The position numbers were made by a program, and so were the translations under genes. Below are positions 9,715 to 20,457 of a stretch of DNA of 47,565 bases, in pieces. The notes below the pieces were generated by a model, which made no database searches, had not been told where the DNA came from, and worked only from the letters and a program-made list of their open reading frames with translations. How positions within the stretch are numbered: the first letter of the stretch is position 1; every line of letters starts with the position of its first letter. This DNA comes from Rhizaria sp. SCN 62-66 (Eukaryota; Rhizaria, unplaced), in the NCBI GenBank assembly GCA_001724265.1, contig MEDY01000441.1, positions 1 through 47,565 of the forward strand. Reading direction: 5' to 3'.

Positions 9715-12700
9715 ATGAGCGCCGGCATGGGGGGCGCGAGCCCGCGTTTGGGCTCCATGTCCCTTGGCTCCGGCGCCGCAATCCTCGGTGGCGGCCTTGG
9801 CCTCAGCCCTGGCGGCGTCCGCGGTAGTGTTATCAAGGGCGCTACAGCAGGTGGGCAGACGCCGGGCAGCAGCAACACCCCCACTCAAACTAGTCGCTCC
9901 CTCGGTGGCGGTGGCCTGGGCATGGGCGGCGGCCTTGGCATGGGCGGTGGTCTGGGTATGGGCATGGGCGGCGGCGGCCTCGGGGGCCTCGGTGGCCCTC
10001 GGCAGTCCATCATGAGTCCCAGCGGCTCTCGCCTGACCGTCGGCCCTTCACCTCTCGTCTCCGGCGCCGGTGTCTCCGGTCTCGCAGCCGGCGCCGGGGG
10101 CAACAGGAGTCTCGGCGGCGGCGGCGGTGCTAGTATCGGCGGCGGCGGCGGCACCGGGGGGCTCAGTCTAACGCTCGGGCACAGCGTTGGCGGCAGCAGC
10201 CTCCGCCCCGCTAGCAGCATCAACGCCACGAGCAATGGCGGTAACATCGCTATCGGCGGCAACGGCGGGAACAGTGGTGATATCGAAGAAGGCGCGGCGA
10301 TGACCGTGCTGATGGACGCTGTCCTCCGCAAAGAGCTCAAGCTCGTCAAGTGGCTCTTGCGGCACGGCCAGGCCAACGCCAACCAGCGCGACGAGTTCGG
10401 CCTCTCGGCGACTCACTACGCGTGCCGGATGAACCACTTACCCGAGCTGAGGTACTTACACCGCTCCGGTGGCGCGGACCTCGAGCTCCGAGACGGCGCA
10501 GGCATGACTCCTTTGCTCACCGCCGTCGCTGCGGGCGCCAAGGACTGCGTCCTGTACCTCATCAAAGAGGCGTTCTGCAACCTGTTGGCCACGGACGACT
10601 GCGGGCGGAACGCGCTCATGCGGTGCGCGATGGCCGGCCAGCTCGCGATGGCCCAATGGCTCGTCGAAGAGGCCGGATTCCGACAATTCGTCAACACGCC
10701 CGCGCAGGCCGCGTTTACCGCGCCGGTGCCCGCGCCGCCGCCGCCGCCGCCCGTGGCGCTGCCGCTCGTTGCCGGCGCCGCGCCTATCGACGCCGCGCGC
10801 GTGTTGGCTGAGGACGCCGCCGCAGAAGCTGCCGCGGCCGCAGCGGCGGCGGCGGCGGCGGCGGGCGCGGGCGCGGCATCGCCTGCGGGCCGGACGCGCG
10901 GCAGCGTCGCCATGATGCCCGGGCTTGCGCGCGGCGGCTCCGTGCTCCCCGGAACGCCCGGTACTCCTGGAGGAACGCATCGGGCGTTGACGCTATCCCG
11001 CGCTGGCACGCTCAACGCCGGCGTGACGCCCGTGCTCGAGCTGCGGCGCATCGACACCGGCGGCAGCACTGGCGGCAGCAGCATGGCGCTGTCGCTGTCC
11101 ACGTCCGCGTCCTCGGTCGCCGGGCCCGGCGGCGTGACCGTGACAGCGGGCGGGATGACGCCGGACGCGGGCATGCGGCGGCGCGGGCGCAGGACGGCGC
11201 GCGCGCTCGCGGCGGCGTTTAGTGCAGATACGCCCACCCACGCCGCCGCCGGTGAGAATGCTGAGAGAGACGAGCACAAAGGAGGCGACGGCGCAACAAC
11301 GCACCAACATGGAGATAAGCAGAGAAGCGCAGGTGCGGTTGAAGATGATGACGAGGACGACGACGAGGACGACGCAGACGCTGACGCCGCCTTCTACGCC
11401 GCCGCCGCCTCGGTTGCCGGCGGCAAGAGCGTCAACAACAGCAGTGTCGGCGCTGCGGGTGATCAACACCAACAGCAGCAGCAGGAGCAAGAGCAAGTCC
11501 TGGCGGTGTTCCCGGCGGGCTGCACCGCGCTCATGATGGCCGCCGTTGCCGGCCAACTGCCTGTCGTCAAGTGGCTCGTCCGCCGCGCGGGGGCCGACGC
11601 GCGCGCCGTCAACGAGCGCGGGCATGCCGCGTGGCGCATGGCCGCGGCGGCGATGCAGTACCGTGTCTTCGAGTGGCTCTTCTGCGTCGGCGGCGCCTCG
11701 CTCGAAGAAGAGGATAAACTCGCGCTCACACTGCTGGTGCAGGCCGCCAAAGAGGGTCGCACGGAGCTTGTCGCGCAGCTCATCGCCGCCGGCTCCGACT
11801 TGGACGCGCAAGATCAGACCGGGAAGACGGCGCTCATGTGGGCCGCGCTCGGTGGGTTCGCGCCCATCGGCGAGGCGCTGCTCGACGCCGGCGCGCGGCT
11901 CGACCTGGAGGACAACGATGGTCGCGATGCGCAGATGCTCGCCGTCGCGGCGTCGCAGTGGGCGATGGTGCGCAAGCTCGAGGACCGCGCTGAGGAAGAA
12001 GCGCGCGCCGCTGAGGAGGCTGCCGCGCGCGCCGCCGGCCGCGCCGCCGCGGCGGAGGATGTCGCCGAGGAAGAGACGGTGGACTGGAACGCTGTGATGC
12101 AAGCCGCGCAGAATGATGACGTGGACGTCGTGCGGTACGCCGCTGCGCACGGGATCCCGCTGCACAGGCTGGACAAGTCGGGCCGCTCTTTTCTGCAACA
12201 CGTTGCGCTCAACGGCCGTCTTGACCAGGTGCGCGTTCTTGTTGAGCTGGGCCAGCTCAACGTCAAAACCAAGCAGACCAAGGCGTTCCGGCTGCACGCG
12301 CGCGGCACAAAGGGCCTCAACGCGATGCAAATGGCGCTGTCGAAGAAGTGGTTCGAAACGTTTTCTTACTTATTCTTGCACCACGCGTTACTGCACGACG
12401 CGCGCCCAGTGGACCGCGCGGTAGCACGCGTACGCGATGTGTTCCCGCAGTTTGACCGCGACTCGGTCGACGCGTTTCTATCCCTCGCAGGCGAGCACGT
12501 GGCGCCGGCGCAGAACCCCGTGGTGATGTGTCTCCGGCTGGCGTGGTTGTGCGTGGCTACGGGCGAGGCGGACCGCATCCACCGTCACGTGTACTCGGAA
12601 GAAGCCGATAAGTACACCGCGCGCGCGCTGGCGCTGTTCCGTGCCGTGCCGTACCAGGCGCTGCACTCATGGGTGCTGGAAGAGCCAGACGCGCTCAACC

Positions 12701-15700
12701 ACACCGTTATGCAGGTCGCCGTCGAGTCAAACAACCGGCGCTTCCTGGCCGATCCCGCCGTGGATAAGGCGGTGTCGCTGTGGTGGGCCCGTGCGGACCT
12801 GCCGCCGCCGTCGATCCGCACGCCGCTTTTGTGGCTGGCGCGCCCGGCGTTCAAGTCGGGCATGGAGCAGCTCGCGCTGCTGCTGCGTGTCGTCATCTTC
12901 ACGGGGTTTTTGCTCGACAGCGTCAACGTCGGCTCGGCAGGGATGACGCCTATGGAAGTGTTGTGCTACGTATTCACTGTCGGACAGATGCTTCCGCCGC
13001 GCGCGCCGAGTACCAAGCGTGTCAACATCTCCTCCAAGCCTGTCAACACGCACGCGCAGCTTGCCTCAGCCGCCGCCGTCACCGCCGCCGCCGCTTCCGC
13101 AGCCGGCGTCGTCGGCGGCATTGCCAGTGTCGGCGCGGGCACGGGGGCCGCGGCGGTGCAGCAGAACCAGAGCGGCGAACTCGCACTTGTGGCCGGCGCC
13201 AGCAAGCACTCGTTCGAGATGAGCAAAGACGCCGCGGCGACGTTCTTTGGCCGCGCGGGCAGCGGCGGCGGCGGCAGCGGCGGCAGCAGCGTTGGCAGCG
13301 ACGTGTCCGTTGTCAACGTGCCGCTCAGTGAAGAAGCCGAGGCCATCGCCGCTTTGTTACCGCCGCCGCCGCTGCTCGCGCAGTCGTCGATTATGCCCCA
13401 GCAGTCGTCGCCGCTGCAGCCGTCCGGTTTGCTCACCGAACGCTCGCTGCTCCCGCAGTCGTCTCTGCTGTCGCAGCGCTCGCTCAGCGGCGCTGGCTCG
13501 GCCTCGCTGTTGGTCGCGGGCGGCTCCGCGGTCGACGACCTCGCCGCTGCTCACGGTCGCTCGCGGCACGGCGCGCACGACACGGGCGCGGCGGCGCTGC
13601 TGGCGCGCGCGGCGGCGGCGGCGCAAGTGCATGACGCCGCCGTGCTCGCCGCCGCGCAGGCCGGGGCGCTGGGCAACGCGTCGACGACGGGCGCTGGCGA
13701 CGGGGCCGCGGGGGGCGCGCACAGCGGTGCGGGACACAACTTTGACGACTTGCGGACCGAGGAAGAGGAGCGCGCGCTGAAGGAGTGGCGTGCACGGCGG
13801 AACAAGCAGCTGTCGCGATGGGAGCTCATGGTGCAGCATCTGACCGCGGACGGGTGGGCGTTCACGGACTTTATCATCGCGGTGCTGATCTCGCTTATCC
13901 TTATTCTCCGCATTATTTACGTACGTTGCTCTCTATTCATATTTTGCGTGTTTTCGGGTGTCTCTATTATGTGTTTCTTGTACCTCTGCTCATCTTCGTT
14001 TGTTTAATCGCTCTTCGTCATTGTTTGTGATTTCGTTTTTTGTCCGTAGCTCGGTGATGATATGGCTCCGTTGGCAGCGCGTGTGTTGTTCAACACGTGT
14101 ATGGCTCTGTTGACGCTATTATTTTACTCGCGCCTGCTGCAAATCTTCGTTTCCTGGGAGTCCGTCGGTCCAATGCTTATTATGATCCGCGAAATGACCA
14201 CAGACGTAAAGCATTTTGCCATCTTCATCATCCTGTCCACGTTCGCCTTTTTCCTCGTCGTGTGGTTTCTCTCGCACTCAGTTGAAGCCACCGGAGACGG
14301 CGGGCATCTCAGTGAAATGAGCAACCTCGGCGAAGTCTTCGTCGTCATCTGGGCGCTCTGGTGGTACGTAAACACATGACGCCTTTCAGAGAAACATTGA
14401 GTCAGTAATAGAAATCCCGGGATTTCTATTACTGACTATTGACATGTTCTGTCATAATGCTCACTATTGAGTGTATGTTTGTTTAACGACATCAAACCGA
14501 TACTCACTCATTTTCTTCCACTCATTTCATGTATCCGAATTGTTTTTACCCCATCTCTAAAGGGGTAACTTCCCGTTCGAGTCGTCATTTAACGCGACCA
14601 ACTCCGTGAGCGTCCTCCTCGTCATTGTCGGCGTGCTTGCATCTTTCGTGCTGTCCATCTTCCTCGCCAACCTGCTCATCGGCATCATGTCTAACACGCT
14701 GTCCGACGTCTCCGACAACGCGCGCACCGAGTTTGCCTCCCATCTCGTGAGGCGGCGGTGGGTCTTGGACCAGGCCGCGCTGGAGCTGCCGGCGCCGCTG
14801 AATCTTGTCCATCTGGGGCTGCTGCAGATTGTGCGCGCACTGCGGGCCTGTGGGTTCCGCCTCTTTGAGGTGCCGCAGCCCACTGCGCTCGACGCCAAGA
14901 GCGCCAAGAACAACAACACCACCAACACCGGCGGCGGCGGCAACAAACGCAGCAAGGCCAAGCGTTCTGGTGACCGCAACAAAGGCGACGGTGGAGGCGA
15001 TGACGACGACGGTGACGACGGCGGCGAGGCTGAGGCGGACGCCGCCAAAACAGCGCGCGCCGCCGCCGCCGCGCAGGCCGCACGGCGCTCGCTCATCACC
15101 GTCTCCGCCGCAGCAGCAGCTGCAACGGTGCATGATAACGACAACGGCGGCGATGCCGTCGCGAGCGCGCTGCTGGGCCCGGGTGGCGGCGGCGCGCTGA
15201 TGGTGCTCAGTGACGCGACCGCGCACGCAAACGCGCCCGCGGGGTCGTCGGAGGCCGAGGCCGAGGCCCGGCGCGCTGTTGAGGTGGCCGAGGCGGAGCT
15301 GCGACGGTCCAAGGAGGCCGCGGCAGCGCGCAAGCGGCGGCGGCGACTGCTGGTGTGCGCGTACTGCCACTACCCGTGGACCAACGGCGCCTTCTCAATT
15401 ACGCGGCCCGCCAGCGACGTCGAGCTGCGCTTCCCAACGGCCGTGCTGTACGAGATGAACCAGCAGGAGGCCGGGCGCCGCCTGTGCCGGTACTGTCTGC
15501 GTGCGCAGCGCGTGCTGTCGGAGCGCCAGTACGTCTCCGAGCGGCTCGCAATGCAGATGCTTGTGGTGCTCATCTACCCTTTTGCGGTGCTTGCTTGGGC
15601 GCTTGCACTGCTGCCAGGCGGGAAACTGCTCCGGGCGCTGCGCAGGCGCAAAGCCAAGCGTGAGGACGGTGCAGAGGAATCCGTACGTCGCTGTCACGCT

Positions 15701-15944
15701 ATGATGTACTTTGTGTGAATCAAATCTTGCCATGTCATATCTAATCATATTGCTGTGCATTGTATCGTCTTTTAGCGATACTTAATTTCTCAGTCTTGCA
15801 TTCTTTTATTTTGATTTTGTGTGTCAACAGATGTACTACGCGATTGTCGACAGGACACCGTATTCGTACACGTTCTTCGACGACGCTGCGCAGGCCGCAG
15901 CGCAGGCCAGTGCTGAAGACGGCTCCGGCAGTGACTCTGACTGA
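9715..15944 (+). CDS. Ankyrin-repeat TRP-type ion channel, four exons
   Basis: Exons 9715-13920, 14050-14363, 14563-15682 and 15831-15944 splice to 1,917 codons plus TGA. All three donors are GTACGT and all acceptors end in AG; phases 0, 2 and 0 keep the frame. A Gly-rich N-terminus (about 1-190) precedes ankyrin repeats at about 190-335, 598-760 and 790-895, separated by Ala/Gln/Asp-rich linkers. Hydrophobic segments follow at about 1050-1092, then a 260-residue low-complexity insertion, then segments at 1384-1402, 1409-1436, 1455-1479 and 1522-1549. The last reads into LLIGIMSNTLSDV and a basic segment, the S6/post-S6 signature of TRP channels; the pore lies between (about 1480-1520). The C-terminus adds a CAYC...CRYC pair and another hydrophobic stretch. 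A non-selective cation channel in a cell membrane is the likely role. The ankyrin-to-TRP order recalls TRPA, TRPN and TRPC, but assignment to a subfamily is not possible by eye. Confidence 0.85.
14400..14437. repeat. 38-bp perfect palindrome inside TRP intron 2
   Basis: The left arm from 14401 reads GTCAGTAATAGAAATCCC and the right arm is its exact reverse complement, with no spacer at the CCC/GGG centre. One more complementary pair at 14400/14437 makes 38 bases. It lies 36 bases after the splice donor at 14364, within the 199-base intron 14364-14562, and would form a loop-poor hairpin in the transcript. Confidence 0.95.
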
Positions 15945-17339
15945 GAAACGATTGCCAGAGAGTAAACGAGTGATGATTTATTTCTTGGCTTGGCTTGACT
16001 TCCTTGTCTGTTGAGTAATGCGGACGCACTCGTCTATCACTCCGCCGTCTGTCTTAATGTGAAACAAAACTTGAAGTATTTAGAAAATGATTACTTAAAT
16101 TACCCTATCCTTGTACTATTGGTTTGGAAGATGAAGATTTTTTATTCTAAATCAGTCTGAATACACACTCTCGACGCGTATTAACGTATGCAATCACTGT
16201 ATCGTGTATGCACTGCTCTGTTACAGTCGCGAGAACACATCGCTGACATAAAAAATTGTTGATTATGAACGCTCGTTTGTTAAAACTATTTATTTTTTGC
16301 GGAACCAGCTGCCAGCTTGTGGCACATTGCGCTGTGTTCACACGCACTTTGTAAGATGACCACAAAAGCCTGCCAAATGTGTTAACCGGAAGAGTGTATG
16401 TGCAAAGTAAGAAAAAAACAAAAAAACAAATAAGGTATCGGGCAGCGCGTGATAAAAGGAGTATGTGGGCAGAGCGGCTGTTCGCCAACGTGAATGTGAA
16501 AGTTATGAATTGAATCGAGGTAATTGTTCATGTTATCAAGAAAAGGTGTTCATGCACCCTTAGCCGTCGTCTGCTTACACACATTGATCAACGCTGGAAG
16601 ATTCGTCGAAACATGCTGGATGTCTCCTGTGATCTTAACGTTCTTGTTAGTTGATGCCACTCGAGGATCGACCCACACCAACTCGGTGGTGTTGCGGTTG
16701 TTGTTGCCGTGATCATTTGATTTAGATAGACGACGAACCATTAGTCTTGGAACGGTTGATTTTGGGGTAGTGGACTGTGTTTTGCGTCCAATGCTGGTAG
16801 AGACGCCTTGTTTCGAGCTGCCTGGAAGTCAACGCACCCTCGAACACGTACGCTTGGGTCGCAAGACTGAATGGGGTTGCCGTTCGTTGGCGTGACAGCT
16901 AACCTGTCGAAAATGAGATTAAAAAAGAAATAATTCTTTGAATGGAGCGATGATAGGCCGATTGTGCCAGAAGACGACTTTATATTGTCTCCGCCCAGAA
17001 GTTGTCTGCAGTGTCTGAGAGTACCGACTTTCCAGCAGTGTGTCGCAACAAACTTGTACAAAACTGGAGCCAATGCAAAAAATAAAAATCATCTTCAAAC
17101 ACGTGTGACATGTTGAAAAGACTGGATTACGTTTGCATGCAGATTCAGTATCGATGTACCGGGTTGTACCTTAAAATGTGACAAAAAGGCACATCGAAAC
17201 ATCGTTTGTGGTGGGAACGGATCGATGGCTGATGACTAATCAAGTTACATCGCGGTACGACGATCCACTTCTTCAATAGAGACATCGACTTTTCAACCGG
17301 ATATACAATAGGTATTTGAACAATTTGTCGTAATTCGAC
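15945..17339. other. Spacer between TRP channel and RING gene
   Basis: AT-rich region of 1.4 kb. On the minus strand, 16.55-16.92 kb has a possible exon remnant (listed separately). The remainder, including the 250 bases before 17340, shows no supported gene or RNA. A TAA stop lies three codons before the ATG at 17340. Confidence 0.4.
16550..16904 (-). other. Possible exon(s) of an unidentified minus-strand gene or relic
   Basis: A pyrimidine-rich stretch ends in CGACAG at 16905 on the minus strand, followed by an open stretch that reaches a GTACGT at 16852. Joining from there to the AG at 16823 would remove only 30 bases (with an in-frame TGA) and give a continuous basic, Ser/Thr-rich frame of about 108 codons containing TTELVWVDPRVASTNKN and ending in TGA at 16552-16550. 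A GTACGT donor match, base composition and the alternating-strand layout favour a gene, but no 5' exon or domain was identified and a 30-base intron would be very short. It could be chance or a decayed gene. Confidence 0.25.
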
Positions 17340-18892
17340 ATGGGATTTGTTGAAAACCGTCCCGCCCGGGTCAAATATGAATCCCGCAGTAAAGGGTACG
17401 TTATGCTTATCTTCTCATGATAGTCAATATCTGTTATATCTCACGCCAGACCTGTTTCTAAGAAGAAACACCCACATTTTCATTAACTATGTGTTCTTTA
17501 CTACAGCCTATACCTAATCGTTGCAGCTCTCCTTGGCGTTGCAGCGCTGGTTTTCTTCTTCAATGACAACTCACATTTTCACTTATGTGTTCTTACTACA
17601 GCCTGTACCTAATCGTTGCAGCCCTCCTGGGCGTTGCAGCGCTGATTTTCTTCTTCAATGATACTCTCACGACGCTTTAGTGCTCTAAAGAGGCTGGGCC
17701 GCTTGCGATATCTGACGTGTGCATGATGACGAGCCAGTCCCTCGCGGGCTCTTTTGCGCTCCTGCGCGCGTTCATGTCCACCAAGGCTGAGCTCGTGCTC
17801 CCGATCCCGCTGATTGAGTCTGTTCGCTCGGTCCGCATCGTCGAGCCGCAGAGCGAGGGCGACGACATTATCACTTACGCCGTGCGCATCACCGTCGACG
17901 CCGCGGCCGCCGCGCAGGCGCTAGCCCGCGCCGCGCGCAACGAGCCCCACTCGGCACTGCCCGCGGGCGCGGAAGCGACGCTCGCGGCGCTGGGATCGGG
18001 CACGTATGATTATGTTACGCTGAGTGAGTCAAACGCGCGCGAAGCCAGTGCGCTTGCGCTGCGGCTGCACGCGTTCATAATCAACGCGCGCGGCGGAGAA
18101 CAGCGCGCCGTGGCCGTCCAGGACCTGCGCGACAACGGCATCTGGGACGAGCTGGCGCTGCTGGCGCTGGTGTCTGCAGCCACGGCGCTGGCGGTGTTTG
18201 TGCCCGTCCGCTCCGTGTTCATCCTCGACGCGCGCGTGGGCTCGGTGCAGGCCGTGGAGACGTCGATCATCGGCCGCTTCTGCTCCAACGAGGTGTTCCC
18301 GCTGTCGAAGCTGCAGCGGTTCGACGAGCATGTCAAGCGGCAGCAGGACTCGGACGGCGGCAACGACTGGTACGAGTACTATCCCGTCGCCCTCATCAGC
18401 AGCAACAGCAGTAATGGGGCGGATGAAGTTGTGCGTGTGAGCATCAGCAACTCGGCGAACCGCGCAGACGTGGCCGCCGTGCTCGATACGCTCTCAGCAT
18501 GGCTCCGCGTCCACCGCATCAACGCCGCTGACGCCGCCGCCAGCGCGAGCGCGAGCGCGAGCGCGAGCGCCAACTCGATCATCCATGCAGGCTCCGGCTC
18601 CGGCTCGAGTGTTGGTGAGAGTGCGAGTGTGGGGGAGATGCAGCCGCTGTTGGCCGCGGACGCACGCGACAGCGGCGCGGGCGCCAGCGCAAGCGCCGTT
18701 GGCACCCAAGGGAACAACGGCAACGGGACCGGCAGCAAGGTTTGCGTTGTCTGCATGGACGAGCGGCGACCGGTGAGGACCGTGTTTCTGCCCTGCAAGC
18801 ACTTGGCATGCTGCGAGGTGTGCGCGAGCGTGCTCGATAAGTGCCCGCTGTGCCGCCGGCCTGTGGAGCAAACCATGGCCGTCTTCACGTGA
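17340..18892 (+). CDS. CGRRF1-like membrane-anchored RING-finger E3 ligase, with an in-frame TAG
   Basis: Exon 1 is 17340-17395 and exon 2 17602-18892 (GTACGT donor at 17396, phase 2), giving 448 codons including a TAG at 17678-17680. Exon 1 (MGFVENRPARVKYESRSKG) joins a membrane helix (LYLIVAALLGVAALIFFFND). The frame then runs through TTL-TAG-CSKEAG into the large soluble domain. That domain has a segment WYEYYPVALIS...RVSISN that resembles the conserved part of CGRRF1, an Ala/Ser linker, and a C-terminal C3HC4 RING (CVVC ... CKHLACCEVC ... CPLC) followed by about 15 residues. CGRRF1 relatives are ER-membrane ubiquitin ligases. The acceptor and membrane exon are tandemly duplicated (17473-17662); only the second copy keeps the downstream frame. 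If the TAG is a true stop, translation could restart at ATG 17723 or 17726 to give a soluble RING protein lacking its anchor. Ends in TGA. Confidence 0.75.
17473..17662 (+). repeat. Tandem duplication of a 3' splice site plus membrane-helix exon
   Basis: Two copies of about 95-99 bases, roughly 17473-17571 and 17572-17662, are nearly identical. Each contains CACATTTTCA, a pyrimidine-rich tract, a TACTACAG acceptor (ending 17506 and 17601) and a coding stretch for LYLIVAALLGVAAL(V/I)FFFND. Differences are mostly synonymous or conservative (TAC kept, CTA/CTG, GTT/ATT), as expected for coding sequence under constraint. Splicing to copy 1 would end at TAA 17610-17612; splicing to copy 2 leads into the RING gene. 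Confidence 0.9.
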
Positions 18893-19256
18893 TACACAGC
18901 TCGAACACAGCGCAATGCGCAAGCAACAAACAAAGCACGATGCTGCACAGTGCAATGCAGCCACGCAATTGAGTTTGTACTTGTTGACGTCACTAACGCT
19001 CCTACTAGACAACCCGCTACTGATGTAAATTTGTTAAATAGTTTTCAGTTTATTTGAGTTTATATCGGGTCATGGGACTACAGCACTTAAATCGTATTAA
19101 TAACATACATTGACGTGATCAATTCGAAATTATGGCACGATAACTTTGTGTAAATAAATAAAACAGAGTTTATTGACAGAAAATTTGTTCATATCATGAA
19201 CACATCATAAACAAACGTGATAAAACAACATAAATTGCACATTTCGTCACACAGCG
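18893..19256. other. Convergent intergenic region (RING gene / CNH-VPS9 gene)
   Basis: AT-rich 3' flanks. AATAAA-type motifs occur (for example near 19155-19163). No gene seen. Confidence 0.5.
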
Positions 19257-20381
19257 TTACGTGCAGTAGTTCTCAATGATGACGATGGCATCAAGCAAGC
19301 GCGCGCCCATGATGGCGTTGCTGGCCACACTCGCCGTGGGCGCCGCAGCCACGCCCGCGCCCGCGCCCGCGCCGCCGACGACGACGCCGCGCACCTTCGA
19401 GTGGCTGCTGCGGCGGGTGCCCGCGAGCGTCGCGAACGCGGCCGCCGACACGGGTGTCGCCAGCTTGTTGTTGTTGCCCGCGCCCGCGCTGAGTGCGCCC
19501 GCGGCGGCGGACCGATGGGGCTTGGCGGGCGTCTCGCTCTCGCCGTCGACCGTGAGCCGCGGCGCCGCCTCCGAGTCCGATTCGGCCCCGTCGTGCGCGC
19601 CGACGCCGACAGTGCTGCCAGTGCTAGCGCCACCGCCGGTGACGGTCTTGCGCGAGCGCGCGCGGCCAGATCGGTCAGGCTCGTTGTCGCTGCCGTCGCT
19701 GTCGCCGTCGTCGCTGGCTTCGTCGGCCGAGGACAGGTAAGGATCGTCCGCGAACTCGAGCTCGAGTTCCCCCGCCAGTGCGCCCGTCTCGGGATCGTCT
19801 TGCTCGCGCGCACACGGGCGCATGGCCGAGAGGTACTGCAGCGCGATCGCCGTCGACGTCACGACATATCCCATCTTGCCGGCCGTGTCGTCGGCCGGCA
19901 AGTAGTCGCCGATAAGCCGCAGCTGCGCGGCGAGCTGCGGTGTTTGCGCGCGCGACACCATGTAGCAGATTATCGGCAGCAGGTCGTCCGCGGCAATCAC
20001 GAGCCGCTTCTCACGTTCGCGTTCACGTCCGCCGCCGCCGCCGCCGGAGGCGGAGGGCCCCATGCGGGACACAGACCGTGCAGAGGGACGGCCGCCAGCG
20101 GTCTGCGCAGTGGAAGAGCCCCCCGCACGTTGCTGTTGCTGCGGTTGCTGATGTGGCGACTGCGGGTTCGAGGGCGTGGTGCAGTAGTCCTGGCGCTCGT
20201 ACTCGTCGTTGCGCGCGAGCATGCGTGCCAGCGTTTCCAGGTCCGCCTCAGAGCTCGCCTGCGAGAGCGCGGCAATGACGTCGGGTGGCAGCCGCGACAG
20301 CACGCGCGGCGGCGGCGACGCGCCCACTGACGTCACGGCCCACGCTTGCGGTGGGGCGGGCGTCGCCGGCGCCTGGTGTTG

Positions 20382-20457
<76 letters not shown>

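Noticed and set aside
11252-11332. Possible 81-base in-frame intron in TRP exon 1 (GTGAGA...GCGCAG)
   Set aside because: Frame is open through it, the donor is not GTACGT-type, and there is no pyrimidine tract, so it was kept as coding; a transcript could change this.
10993-12330. 445-codon frame antisense to the TRP ankyrin region
   Set aside because: No domain; a shadow of GC-rich ankyrin codons.
20378-20457. Repeat array resembling CRISPR
   Set aside because: Simple trinucleotide repeat in a coding region, no spacers, eukaryotic context.
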